From Vibrio cincinnatiensis (lineage in GTDB: Bacteria; Pseudomonadota; Gammaproteobacteria; Enterobacterales; Vibrionaceae), in contig NZ_SGOM01000016.1 in NCBI RefSeq assembly GCF_022113815.1, positions 1 to 46,731 of the forward strand: 46,731 nt of DNA, written 5' to 3'. A program made the translations under genes and the position numbers. Shown here piece after piece: positions 39,058 to 46,731 of this stretch (the stretch's first letter is position 1; every line of letters begins with the position of its first letter). The notes below the pieces were generated by a model, which saw nothing but the letters and a program-made list of their open reading frames with translations, was not told where the DNA came from and ran no database searches.

Positions 39058-40920
39058 TTATTGACCAAATTTCATGCGCATTGCATCTTGCAGCCCAGAA
39101 ATAATGCGAAAGGCATCTTTAAAATGTTGTCTTTCAAAGCTTCCAAATTGGTTAGGGAGAAGTTTGTTGTTTATTGCTTGACCATTTTGCAACGCTTGTA
39201 CCTGATGTTGATGGCGTAAATTTGTTAAATATTGATAAATACCCAAACAGTCTTGATAGGAGCTATGGCTGAGTTGTGATTTCTGGTATGCAAATTCTAA
39301 TCTGGTTTCGGTACTTAACATGTTCCCTCCCTCATTGAGGGCATAGATCCTTGCCATATCAACTAAGCAATTGATGGCTGAATGTTTTATATCCAGTGTT
39401 TTTTCACCGCTATTTCCATCTTTTTGTAATACGAGATTATTAAAAATGCCCAGAGGAGGGCGTGTTCTCAATGCGTTGCTGACTAAAGCTGCCATCAATT
39501 TACTATTATGAGTCACTTGTTCATGTCGATAGGTATTGAGTTGTTCAAATAACCTCCTATTGCCAGCCACGTATCGAATTTCAATAAAAACATTGAGATT
39601 AAGTAACTGATCATATTCTGGTGTTCTTGCCCATTTTCGATAGTACTCTTGCCAGACTTTTAATGGCTGACACCACTTGCGCGTGACAGCCATAAAACGC
39701 CCAGAGCAAAGTGAATATCCGCATTCTGCTAAACCTTTGCACATATACATAGCGAGATGGCTGAAATAGATTCGATCCTTGTCAGTGGCATGATTATCTA
39801 AAACCAGTGCATTATCTTGGTCTGAACTGAGATGAATTTCATTTCGGGCGTGTGAACCTGCGACAATCCAAGAGTAAGCACAAGGGGCTAAACCTAAATG
39901 TAGTTCCCCTAGTTGTAATAATTTACAAGTAAACGCATCGTAAATGATCGACATAACCTGACCGACAATACTAGCAGATGCTCGGCTTTCAACCAGTGCT
40001 TCAAAAATAGCATCTCGTTCATGGGAAAGAGTAATAAGTGACTGAACAGAGTCAACTTGGCTGATTTTTTCAGTAAGAAAGATGGCTTGAATGCTATGTT
40101 TTTGTATTAATTGCTGAGGTGTAATGATGCCAGTAATTTCTTGGTTATTATTAATCACGGGAATATTTTGAATCTGGTATTGCATCATCAATTCAGTGGC
40201 TTTAAGAACAAGATCATTCATGTTAACGGTATGTAAGTCAGTCGTCATGATACTGGAAATAGGGCGCTGAATATCCCACCCTTGTGCGACGACTCGTTTA
40301 GTCATGTCTTTATCTGTAACTAAACCGATCAGTTTCTTCTTATTATCAACGATAGCCGCACATGAACTTCGTGATTCATTGTGCATACGGTATGCAACCT
40401 GCTGTATTGGTGTCTCTGGCGTGACGATAACGATATTTTGATTCAGTACATCAGTGACTCGTTGCAAAAAAATATCTTTTGATTGTGTTGGTACTGTTGA
40501 ACTCGAAGAGTGAGATAAGCGTGTTGGAATATTGGGGGCTAGCTGAGAAACGACGTCAGGATACGAAGAAACAAGAGAAAGTAATGTATTATAGTTGACG
40601 CGGTAAAGTAACGTGTTTTCAATCGCTGTTACTTGATAAAGATTTTGGGTATTCGTTTTCCAACTGAAACCAAATATATCGTATTCGCCCAATTTCGCAC
40701 GAAGGCTATTATCTGAATACCGCTGCTCAATAACTCCCGCTCGAATGATATAGAGGCTGTGATCCTCTGAACTTTGCATGGGTTCGAGGTGTTCGAATTG
40801 TCCTAGATAGAGAATATCTACCGATTTTGCTACCTGATTAAGAGTATCGGGTTTGAGCTGTTCAAAAGGTGTAATTGATTGTAGGAATGACACAATATTA
40901 GGGAGTAATTCTTGGTGCAT
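39058..40920 (-). CDS. cNMP-binding-like/CBS/DUF294 nucleotidyltransferase-domain protein
   Basis: A 620-aa multidomain signalling protein. An N-terminal cNMP-binding-like domain (residues ~10-130) lacks the Arg-containing phosphate cassette, so cAMP binding is doubtful. Two CBS domains follow (about 170-290), then a DUF294 GlnD-like nucleotidyltransferase with GSHARNEIHLSSDQDNAL, keeping the Gly-Ser and both catalytic Asp, and a DUF294 C-terminal helical domain. The open frame runs to 40962, but that start lies inside the sglT terminator hairpin. ATG 40920 (MHQELLPN) is therefore chosen. The family often sits by acetate permease genes; here its neighbour is sglT. Confidence 0.9.
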   Translation of the reverse strand: MHQELLPNIVSFLQSITPFEQLKPDTLNQVAKSVDILYLGQFEHLEPMQSSEDHSLYIIRAGVIEQRYSDNSLRAKLGEYDIFGFSWKTNTQNLYQVTAIENTLLYRVNYNTLLSLVSSYPDVVSQLAPNIPTRLSHSSSSTVPTQSKDIFLQRVTDVLNQNIVIVTPETPIQQVAYRMHNESRSSCAAIVDNKKKLIGLVTDKDMTKRVVAQGWDIQRPISSIMTTDLHTVNMNDLVLKATELMMQYQIQNIPVINNNQEITGIITPQQLIQKHSIQAIFLTEKISQVDSVQSLITLSHERDAIFEALVESRASASIVGQVMSIIYDAFTCKLLQLGELHLGLAPCAYSWIVAGSHARNEIHLSSDQDNALVLDNHATDKDRIYFSHLAMYMCKGLAECGYSLCSGRFMAVTRKWCQPLKVWQEYYRKWARTPEYDQLLNLNVFIEIRYVAGNRRLFEQLNTYRHEQVTHNSKLMAALVSNALRTRPPLGIFNNLVLQKDGNSGEKTLDIKHSAINCLVDMARIYALNEGGNMLSTETRLEFAYQKSQLSHSSYQDCLGIYQYLTNLRHQHQVQALQNGQAINNKLLPNQFGSFERQHFKDAFRIISGLQDAMRMKFGQ

Positions 40921-40943
40921 ACTCAGCTCACTTTGGTAAGGAT

Positions 40944-40970
40944 AAAACCCCGTGGTGAACACGGGGCTTT
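40944..40970 (-). terminator. Terminator of sglT
   Basis: A perfect CCCCGTG/CACGGGG stem (40948-40954 with 40960-40966) is flanked by AAAG and TTTTAT on the minus strand, 24 bp after the sglT stop. It separates sglT from the CBS-protein gene and fixes the latter's start at 40920. Confidence 0.9.
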
Positions 40971-40989
40971 ACTGTATGACATTGACGGT

Positions 40990-42621
40990 TTACCAAAAAA
41001 TGGTATAGAGCACCGCGAGTATAATGGTAATCGCATAGGCTGCGATGTTAAAGCCATGGGTAGTGATAAACATTGATGATGTTAGAGTGATACCCTTCGG
41101 ATCATCATCATTAATTGATGTGCTCAAGCTGGTAAAGGCGATCACCACCATCGTAAAAAGTAAGGTGTATAGCATTTGATCCATAAATGGCATATTGAGA
41201 GGCATAAATTTAAGGAACAAAGCAAATGGAATAGAAAGGACAACCCCAGTGATGGCACCTTTACTGGTGGTTTTTTTCCAGAAGAGGCCCAGTAAGAATA
41301 CGGCCAGAATACCAGGGCTAACTAAGCCGGTATATTCCTGAATGTATTGGAATGCTTGACCAATGCCACCGAGCATTGGAGCAACTAAACAAGCAATGAA
41401 TAGTGCTACAATTGCGGTAACTCGACCCACGTTAACCAGTTTATGATCGCCCGTTTGTGGCGCAATATATGCTTTGTAAATGTCCATAGTGAAAATGGTG
41501 GCTGTTGAGTTAAGCATGGAAGCGAGTGAGGAAACAATCGCTGCTGCAAGCGCCGCAAAGACCACGCCTTTTAAACCAACAGGCAAGAACTGTGTTAACC
41601 AAGGATAGGCTTTATCCGCGTGTGCTGCGGTAGGAATATTATTCATCGCGAGTTCACCCATATTAGCCATTAATTCTGGCGAATTGGTGATGACATAAGC
41701 GGCAATACCAGGAATCACAACTAAAAATGGAACAATCAATTTTAGAAAAGCAGCAAATAAAATCCCTTTTTGTGCTTCTTGAATTGATTTTGCTGCCAAA
41801 GTGCGTTGAATGATGTATTGGTTAAATCCCCAGTAGTATAGGTTTGCGACCCATAAACCCCCGATGAGTACTGCAATGCCTGGTAAGTTCATATATTGAG
41901 GATTACTTTGATCGAGAATCATCTCAAAATGGTTTGGTGCAGCTTCTACCATGAGTGATAACCCGCTAAACCAACCGTCATCTCCCCCAATAAAACCGAC
42001 GGCCATATATGTGGTAAGTAGGCCACCTAACACAAGGAAGAATACCTGAATAACATCTGTCCATACAACGGCTGACAGACCACCATAAATCGAATAGACC
42101 AGTGCAAAGAGTGCAAGTCCTGCAATCGAATACATCAATGGAATACCGAGGATGGTTTCTAAAGCTAAGCCACCGAGATAAAGGACAGAGGTGAGGTTAA
42201 CAAACACATAAAGGGCAATCCAAAAAACCGCTAAAATAGTTTTAAGGTTTTTATTGAAGCGTTTTTCAACAAACTCAGGAATAGTATAAATACCTTTATC
42301 AATAAAAATGGGTAAGAAATATTTACCCACGATAATTAAGGTAATGGCTGCCATCCATTCATAAGAAGCAATCGCAAGGCCAATAGAGAAGCCTGAACCT
42401 GACATGCCAATAAACTGTTCTGCAGAAATGTTGGCAGCGATCAACGAAGCACCGACTGCCCACCAGGGAAGAGACTTACCCGCTAAGAAATAGTCTTCGG
42501 TACTTTTCTCTATTCCTTTTTTATCACGGGATACCCAAAGACCAACACCAATGATGATGGCAACATAGATTGCAAACACCATTATGTCGATAAAACTCAA
42601 ACCATTTTGTATGTGGGACAT
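40990..42621 (-). CDS. sglT: Sodium/galactose symporter (vSGLT orthologue, SSS family)
   Basis: SglT couples Na+ to uptake of galactose or glucose. The 543-aa protein is nearly colinear with V. parahaemolyticus vSGLT, whose structure is known. The unwound helix 1 segment AANISAEQF carries Asn64, Glu68 and Gln69, with Glu88 following in SYEW, all sugar-binding positions in vSGLT. Ala62 and Ile65 and the Ser pair in VSSLASML correspond to the Na2 site. The NLYYWGFNQYI helix contains the inner gate Tyr. A GalR-type operator lies 38 bp upstream of the start, and a terminator follows. Confidence 0.97.
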   Translation of the reverse strand: MSHIQNGLSFIDIMVFAIYVAIIIGVGLWVSRDKKGIEKSTEDYFLAGKSLPWWAVGASLIAANISAEQFIGMSGSGFSIGLAIASYEWMAAITLIIVGKYFLPIFIDKGIYTIPEFVEKRFNKNLKTILAVFWIALYVFVNLTSVLYLGGLALETILGIPLMYSIAGLALFALVYSIYGGLSAVVWTDVIQVFFLVLGGLLTTYMAVGFIGGDDGWFSGLSLMVEAAPNHFEMILDQSNPQYMNLPGIAVLIGGLWVANLYYWGFNQYIIQRTLAAKSIQEAQKGILFAAFLKLIVPFLVVIPGIAAYVITNSPELMANMGELAMNNIPTAAHADKAYPWLTQFLPVGLKGVVFAALAAAIVSSLASMLNSTATIFTMDIYKAYIAPQTGDHKLVNVGRVTAIVALFIACLVAPMLGGIGQAFQYIQEYTGLVSPGILAVFLLGLFWKKTTSKGAITGVVLSIPFALFLKFMPLNMPFMDQMLYTLLFTMVVIAFTSLSTSINDDDPKGITLTSSMFITTHGFNIAAYAITIILAVLYTIFW

Positions 42622-42659
42622 CGTTTTTTCCTAAAGCGAAGAATGTATTATGCGGAAAA

Positions 42660-42675
42660 GTGTAAACGATAACAC
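42660..42675. promoter_or_regulatory. GalR operator of sglT
   Basis: The minus strand reads GTGTTATCGTTTACAC, one mismatch from GTGKAANCGNTTNCAC. It lies just upstream of a -10-like CATAAT on the minus strand, so GalR binding would cover the promoter spacer. Confidence 0.75.
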
Positions 42676-42682
42676 TTGTTGT

Positions 42683-42704
42683 GAAAGTAATATTCATCAC
42701 ACTT
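42683..42704. promoter_or_regulatory. Weak CRP-like site upstream of sglT
   Basis: On the minus strand TGTGATGAATATTACT has a perfect TGTGA half and a 3-of-5 second half with A/T-rich flanks. Its centre would be near -54, which is not a classical activating position, so this is tentative. Confidence 0.3.
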
Positions 42705-42831
42705 TTATTAATGAAAAATCCTGAGATGTAGGTGTTTATTTTAAAATTCGTTTATTTTCATTTGGTTATATTTGTGTTTTTTGGACTATTCCTCTGTTGT
42801 TGCTTTCTGTTTCTGCGGGATTACAGTTTAA

Positions 42832-42847
42832 ATGGTATCGTTTACAA
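42832..42847. promoter_or_regulatory. Distal GalR-like operator upstream of sglT
   Basis: ATGGTATCGTTTACAA keeps the central CG, a good TTTACA half and the TGG of the other half (three mismatches to consensus). Its centre is 172 bp from the proximal operator centre, suggesting a DNA loop. Confidence 0.45.
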
Positions 42848-42949
42848 TTTGTGGGTGCTTAATAAAAAAGAAAATGGGAGCCTGAATGTAACAATGAGAG
42901 GGGAAATGATGGCTTTGATGAAGCTACAGTATAATTAACGTGAACAACC

Positions 42950-42980
42950 TAGCATCCTGTTTTAACCCGGCAGGATGCTA
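42950..42980. other. Perfect hairpin between sglT and DUF2956 genes
   Basis: TAGCATCCTG (42950-42959) pairs perfectly with CAGGATGCTA (42971-42980) around an 11-base loop. There is no T run on either strand. It could be a 3' end of the DUF2956 transcript or an operator; its role is not clear. Confidence 0.5.
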
Positions 42981-43055
42981 TTGAGACTTGTAAAAGCAAT
43001 ATTTGTAGAGTTTCTCAACGTATTCTGTGCCTAGTTTGCCCATTGTACTTGGTTG

Positions 43056-43397
43056 TTACCGCAGCCAAAATGCGGCAAACCCGAGCCAACTGGCCAGCAG
43101 CAGTGCCCAGGGTAATAAAATCAGATAACGTGATGTTGCCGTAACGGAGTGGTTGGTGAGGTGGGTGTTATCATCTTCGTTAGCTGAAGGAGACTTATCT
43201 TTCAATAACTTTTTACGTGCTTTATCTGCCTGTCGGTTTTTCTCCTTTTGCTGCTTCTTATAGAGTGCAATCCCTTTCTCTATTCCTTGCGCAATCAGTT
43301 TTGTCTGTTCTTTGGTTTGGCCTGGTTTTTGAGTGGCTTTAGCTATCGACATGGCTTCTTGTTGAGTTTGTGGTGAGGGTATGACGTTTTTTTTCAT
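43056..43397 (-). CDS. DUF2956 family protein
   Basis: A 113-aa protein. A charged, Gln/Lys-rich N-terminal part with the family block QQEAMSIAKATQKPGQTKEQTK leads to a basic coiled-coil-like stretch (YKKQQKEKNRQADKARKK) and a single C-terminal membrane helix (LILLPWALLLASWLGFAAFWL). The tail-anchored layout and length match DUF2956, which has no known function. It appears monocistronic. Confidence 0.82.
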   Translation of the reverse strand: MKKNVIPSPQTQQEAMSIAKATQKPGQTKEQTKLIAQGIEKGIALYKKQQKEKNRQADKARKKLLKDKSPSANEDDNTHLTNHSVTATSRYLILLPWALLLASWLGFAAFWLR

Positions 43398-43585
43398 GGG
43401 AGCTCCTTTTGCCTTGTCGACAGGTTAGCATGCTGCAACGTTTTTCCTCAAACGGCAAGGTATTCAATCATTCAGTGATCAAAAGAGGATGATGCACTTT
43501 GCGGTGCTCTTTCTCGTGTTGGAGTAGGTTATTTCTGATGATTGCGTTAAAGTATTGGCAGTGATTTTATCAACCATCTAAGACA

Positions 43586-44086
43586 GTGCGCTATTCTTTC
43601 GAACAGTATGATTCTCATGGTTACTTAAAAGCTTCCTTATGGCTTTGGCTTGGGTGGTTATTTTTAGCTCGAGCTTGGGTGGTGTTTGTGGTGGCTGGGG
43701 TGAGCCGAGAAAACGGTCCAACGATTCTTCGTTTTGTTTACCCTGATACACAAATGCTTTACTTAGGATTAGTGGCTGGGCTACCGAGCCTGATCTTGAT
43801 GTGGCTGATCCATTTACGACATATCAAACGTTGGTATGTTGGGTGTTGGGTTGGCTGGGGCCGAACGTTAACCTTGTTAACGCTAGTCATTCAATGGCTG
43901 CAAACGCTCTACCATGTTTATCTGCAACACGGCGCTTTTCAGTGGGCCCATGCTTTAACATTATTAATTTTATTGTGGTTTTTCTTGTATCTTACTCGTA
44001 GTCAACGAGTGAAAGACTGCTTTGATTCTTTCTCCTCTTCTGCACATTTGTCTCGAGAGGTATGTCGAGCGACAGAGAAGCCATGA
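43586..44086 (+). CDS. DUF2919 family membrane protein (YfeZ-like)
   Basis: A 166-aa integral membrane protein with four hydrophobic segments and the DUF2919 N-terminus YDSHGYLKASLWLWLGW. The start codon is GTG at 43586 with little Shine-Dalgarno. YfeZ of E. coli, the same family, lies near yfeX, and here the yfeX-type gene follows 65 bp downstream, supporting the assignment. The function is unknown. Confidence 0.82.
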   Translation: MRYSFEQYDSHGYLKASLWLWLGWLFLARAWVVFVVAGVSRENGPTILRFVYPDTQMLYLGLVAGLPSLILMWLIHLRHIKRWYVGCWVGWGRTLTLLTLVIQWLQTLYHVYLQHGAFQWAHALTLLILLWFFLYLTRSQRVKDCFDSFSSSAHLSREVCRATEKP

Positions 44087-44151
44087 TCGGTATCAAAACC
44101 ATAGAATCTCTTTTTATTACACTGTGTAAAACAGCAAAGTGAGGACACATT

Positions 44152-45054
44152 ATGTCAACGCCACAGTCGGCCATTTTACCGGATGCAGAGCCCTTTGCTC
44201 TGTACAGCATTTTGAAAATCAAGCATAACCATGCGCAAGTACTGGCTCAATTACAAACGCTTCCCGCGTTCGTTGAAGAAATTAACCGCACACAAATGGG
44301 GGCAGACTTGACGCTATCGCTTGCCTTTACTCAAGCTTTTTGGCAGCGAGTGAATGCCCCGATGCCGGAAGCTCTGATCGATTTTCCAGTCCTTGGTGAA
44401 GGGGAAACCGAAGCGCCAAGTACAGACGTAGATGTGCTTATCCATTGCCATTCAAAACGGCATGATCTGCTGTTTTACGTGATGCGAAAATGCTTAAGCG
44501 AGATTGCAGAATCTGTGGATGTGGTAGACGAAACCTATGGTTTTCGTTATTTAGATGCGCGGGATATGACGGGGTTTATTGATGGGACCGAGAATCCAAA
44601 AGATGAACAGCGCCGTGAAGTTGCGATTGTCCCTGAGGGCGAATTTGCTGGTGGCAGTTATGTAATGGTGCAACGTTTTGTGCATAACTTACCCGCGTGG
44701 AATCGGTTGAACATGGCGGCGCAGGAAAAAGTGATCGGCCGTACTAAACCCGATTCCGTTGAATTGGATAAGGTTCCCGCCGCTTCTCATGTCGGTCGGG
44801 TGGACATTAAAGAAGAAGGCAAAGGGTTGAAAATTGTTCGTCATAGTTTGCCTTATGGCAGTGCCAGTGGTGAGCATGGCTTATTATTCATTGCTTACTG
44901 TCAAACCCTGCATAACTTTAAGGTGATGCTGGAAAGTATGTATGGTGTTACCGATGGTAAAACGGACCAGTTGCTACGCTTTACTCATGCGGTGACGGGA
45001 GCATATTTTTTTGCGCCATCACAAGAGATGCTAGCAGCATTAACGATTCAGTAG
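44152..45054 (+). CDS. yfeX: Dye-decolorizing heme peroxidase, YfeX type
   Basis: A 300-aa cytoplasmic DyP-type peroxidase. The diagnostic GxxDG motif is GFIDGTENP with catalytic Asp144. The probable proximal heme ligand is His213 in AASHVGR, and the distal Arg is in IVRHSLPYG. The length equals E. coli YfeX. It has no Tat signal, which separates it from EfeB. Roles proposed for YfeX include porphyrinogen oxidation and heme handling, still debated. A GAGG ribosome site precedes it and a terminator follows. Confidence 0.93.
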   Translation: MSTPQSAILPDAEPFALYSILKIKHNHAQVLAQLQTLPAFVEEINRTQMGADLTLSLAFTQAFWQRVNAPMPEALIDFPVLGEGETEAPSTDVDVLIHCHSKRHDLLFYVMRKCLSEIAESVDVVDETYGFRYLDARDMTGFIDGTENPKDEQRREVAIVPEGEFAGGSYVMVQRFVHNLPAWNRLNMAAQEKVIGRTKPDSVELDKVPAASHVGRVDIKEEGKGLKIVRHSLPYGSASGEHGLLFIAYCQTLHNFKVMLESMYGVTDGKTDQLLRFTHAVTGAYFFAPSQEMLAALTIQ

Positions 45055-45077
45055 TTTAAGTGTTTTCCTTCCTTTCA

Positions 45078-45100
45078 GCCGGGCATTCGTCCGGCATTTT
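45078..45100 (+). terminator. Terminator of yfeX
   Basis: GCCGGGC pairs with GTCCGGC (one G-T pair, loop ATTC at 45085-45088), followed by ATTTTATTT, 24 bp after the yfeX stop. Confidence 0.85.
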
Positions 45101-45103
45101 ATT

Positions 45104-45130
45104 TCAAGTTTTTTCATGAGTGGTCGATAA
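45104..45130 (+). promoter_or_regulatory. Sigma-28 promoter of the first flagellin gene
   Basis: TCAAGTTT (45104-45111), an 11-bp spacer and GTCGATAA (45123-45130) match the FliA consensus closely, 46 bp before the flagellin start. Confidence 0.85.
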
Positions 45131-45175
45131 CGGAGTTATGTCAAAGTAACCGTTAAGTGGGAGTGGTAATACCGA

Positions 45176-46312
45176 ATGTCAATGACGGTGAATACCAATG
45201 TTTCTGCGTTAATGACTCAGCGTCATCTCAATAACGCCACGGAAAGGTTAAATCAATCGCTAGAACGGCTATCTTCCGGTTCTCGAATCAATCGAGCTAA
45301 GGATGATGCGGCAGGGCTGCAAATTTCTAATCGTTTAGTGACACAAATGCGAGGGTTAGATGTGGCTGTACGTAATGCCAATGATGGGATTTCAATCATG
45401 CAGACCGCAGAAGGGGCCATGCAAGAAACCACCGCATTATTACAACGAATGAGAGACTTGTCTTTGCAATCGGCAAATGGTTCAAACAGCCATGCAGAGC
45501 GTCGAGCACTGCAAGAAGAGATGAGCGCTTTAGATGATGAAATTAATCGAATAGCAGAAACGACCTCTTTTGCGGGAAGAAAGTTACTTAATGGTTCGTT
45601 TGGGCAGTCATCTTTTCAAATTGGTGCCGCATCTGGTGAGGCGGTTTCCCTTTCTCTAAAAAATATGCGCTCAGATACGCTGGATATGGGGGGATTTAGC
45701 TATGTCTCAGCCCGATCAGCTAACGCTCAGTGGGTCGTGAGCCAAGAACGTCGAGATTTGACGATCGACTATCTTGATGCCTCAGGAAATAACCAGCAAA
45801 TAACCGTGCAAGCCAAGGCGGGAGACAATATTGAACAACTTGCCACTTATATCAATGGCCAAACAGAAAGCCTTACTGCTTCGGTAAATGAGTCTGGGCA
45901 GTTACAACTTTATATGCCCGGAAAAGAAACGGCTGGTACCTTATCATTGAGTGGGGGGTTGGCTGATGAGCTACAACTTAGGCTTGATCGCTATGATTCT
46001 GTGCATGATCTCGATATTACATCGGTGGGCGGGGCTCAAAGAGCGGTATCGGTGTTAGATACCGCACTACAGTATGTTGATAGCCATAGAGCGGAGCTTG
46101 GCGCACTACAAAATCGCTTTAGTCACGCGGTGAATAACCTAGATAACACACATGAAAACTTAGCAGCCTCCAATAGCCGGATTAAAGATACCGACTACGC
46201 AAAAGAAACCACTCAAATGCTTAAACAGCAGATTCTTCAACAAGTCAGTACTTCGATTCTTGCCCAAGCAAAAAAACAACCGAACTTGGCCCTCTCGTTA
46301 CTTAATTCATAG
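45176..46312 (+). CDS. Flagellin (polar flagellar filament; FlaE-like by position)
   Basis: A 378-aa flagellin with complete D0/D1 terminal regions: N-terminal [31 protein letters not shown] and [16 protein letters not shown], and C-terminal [27 protein letters not shown] and [11 protein letters not shown]. It diverges from the following flagellin in its first residues (MSMTVNTN versus MAVNVNTN) and in details such as SRINRAKDD. The Vibrio neighbourhood next to yfeX suggests the flaE-flaD-flaB cluster, but the exact paralogue is not certain. It has its own sigma-28 promoter. Confidence 0.93.
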   Translation: MSMTVNTNVSALMTQRHLNNATERLNQSLERLSSGSRINRAKDDAAGLQISNRLVTQMRGLDVAVRNANDGISIMQTAEGAMQETTALLQRMRDLSLQSANGSNSHAERRALQEEMSALDDEINRIAETTSFAGRKLLNGSFGQSSFQIGAASGEAVSLSLKNMRSDTLDMGGFSYVSARSANAQWVVSQERRDLTIDYLDASGNNQQITVQAKAGDNIEQLATYINGQTESLTASVNESGQLQLYMPGKETAGTLSLSGGLADELQLRLDRYDSVHDLDITSVGGAQRAVSVLDTALQYVDSHRAELGALQNRFSHAVNNLDNTHENLAASNSRIKDTDYAKETTQMLKQQILQQVSTSILAQAKKQPNLALSLLNS

Positions 46313-46441
46313 AAAAATTGGGATGTATCGGCATTTATAGGCAGAGCTTGAATGAAAAGAGAGACATGATTGAATTTTTTCATCGCTTTGCTCATTTTTT
46401 ACAGCTAAAGGGATTTTTTTTAAAAAAAGACATTTTTTTTC

Positions 46442-46468
46442 TAAAGCTTTTTTCCCCTACGCCGTTAA
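46442..46468 (+). promoter_or_regulatory. Sigma-28 promoter of the second flagellin gene
   Basis: TAAAGCTT (46442-46449), an 11-bp spacer and GCCGTTAA (46461-46468) match the FliA consensus, 81 bp before the start codon. Upstream, 46313-46441 is AT-rich with T runs and shows no gene. Confidence 0.85.
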
Positions 46469-46549
46469 GAGAATAACTTTGAGAGAACTACTTGGTTTTA
46501 CGAGACGTCGGAAACCGGAAACATCGGAAAATCAATTGGAGAAACCACC

Positions 46550-46731
46550 ATGGCAGTGAATGTAAATACCAACGTATCAGCAATGACCGCACAACGTTAC
46601 CTAAACAGTGCGAACAATGCGCAACAAACTTCAATGGAACGTCTATCATCAGGTTTTAAAATTAACAGTGCAAAAGATGATGCAGCCGGCCTACAAATTT
46701 CTAACCGTTTGAATGTTCAAAGCCGTGGTTT
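46550..46731 (+). CDS. Flagellin, 3' part cut by window end (FlaD-like by position)
   Basis: The start ATG at 46550 follows GGAG (46538-46541). The visible 60 codons read [19 protein letters not shown], then [20 protein letters not shown] and [11 protein letters not shown], the canonical Vibrio flagellin N-terminus. It is a second flagellin in tandem, consistent with a multi-flagellin polar filament locus. Confidence 0.95.
   Translation, partial: MAVNVNTNVSAMTAQRYLNSANNAQQTSMERLSSGFKINSAKDDAAGLQISNRLNVQSRG

Larger units (their letters stand above)
42622..43055. other. Intergenic region upstream of sglT (434 bp)
   Basis: From the sglT side it holds the proximal GalR operator, a weak CRP-like site, an AT-rich stretch, a distal GalR-like operator (42832-42847) and a perfect 10-bp hairpin (42950-42980). 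A 68-codon open frame (42732-42938) overlaps the operator, is compositionally hydrophobic and Cys-rich by chance, and is not accepted as a gene. Confidence 0.6.

Noticed and set aside
39058..40962. The longer CBS/DUF294 frame starting at a GTG at 40962
   Set aside because: The start lies inside the sglT terminator hairpin; ATG 40920 avoids it.
42732..42938. A 68-codon plus-strand open frame between sglT and DUF2956
   Set aside because: It is hydrophobic and Cys-rich by composition, has no ribosome site, overlaps a GalR-like operator, and resembles no family I know.

Overview
The window looks like a chromosomal segment from a Vibrio-type gammaproteobacterium. The evidence is the conserved order ychF-pth / prs-ispE-lolB / hemA-prfA-prmC-sirB2-sirB1-kdsA, the bepA-yfgD / perM / bcp-gcvR / dapA-bamC / dapE-yffB neighbourhood, Vibrio-only DUF families, a close relative of the Vibrio Na+/galactose symporter vSGLT, and tandem flagellin genes with sigma-28 promoters. 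Species identity is inferred from recalled homologues, not from a search.

Layout. 1-700: five minus-strand tRNA genes (Leu, Met, Gln, Leu, Met) behind one strong promoter. 840-5180: ychF-pth and lolB-ispE-prs (minus). 5334-10858: a tight six-gene operon from hemA to kdsA with a terminator. 10.9-20 kb: ybaK, uraA with a PurR-like box, a DUF2066 protein, an amidohydrolase where hda might be expected, yfgD-wrbA-like-DUF2069, bepA and tusA-like-perM. 20-28.4 kb: an amino-acid-type chemoreceptor with a sigma-28 promoter, gcvR-bcp, dapA-bamC, yffB-dapE-M15 peptidase-DUF2897, and a small winged-helix protein. 28.5-42.9 kb: a galactose region. 43-46.7 kb: DUF2956, DUF2919, yfeX-type peroxidase and two flagellins, the second cut by the window edge.

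The galactose region is the most interesting part. galETKM (complete Leloir pathway plus mutarotase), galR and sglT (Na+/galactose symporter) surround a second module. That module is a LacI-type regulator divergent from a cytoplasmic clan GH-A glycoside hydrolase and a MelB-like (GPH) sugar symporter. I infer that it imports and cleaves a galactose-containing glycoside whose galactose is fed to galKTE. The substrate cannot be read from sequence. GalR-type operators occur in pairs upstream of both galE and sglT. The GH/LacI intergenic region instead has a different array of TTAGCTAA palindromes. Downstream of sglT, behind a terminator, sit a cNMP-like/CBS/nucleotidyltransferase protein and a DEDDh exonuclease, a pair I associate with acetate permease loci.

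Where the longest open frame was extended upstream, I trimmed starts using Shine-Dalgarno sites, family length or overlapping signals (ybaK, uraA, bepA, perM, dapA, galE, galM, the GH gene, the CBS protein, the exonuclease).
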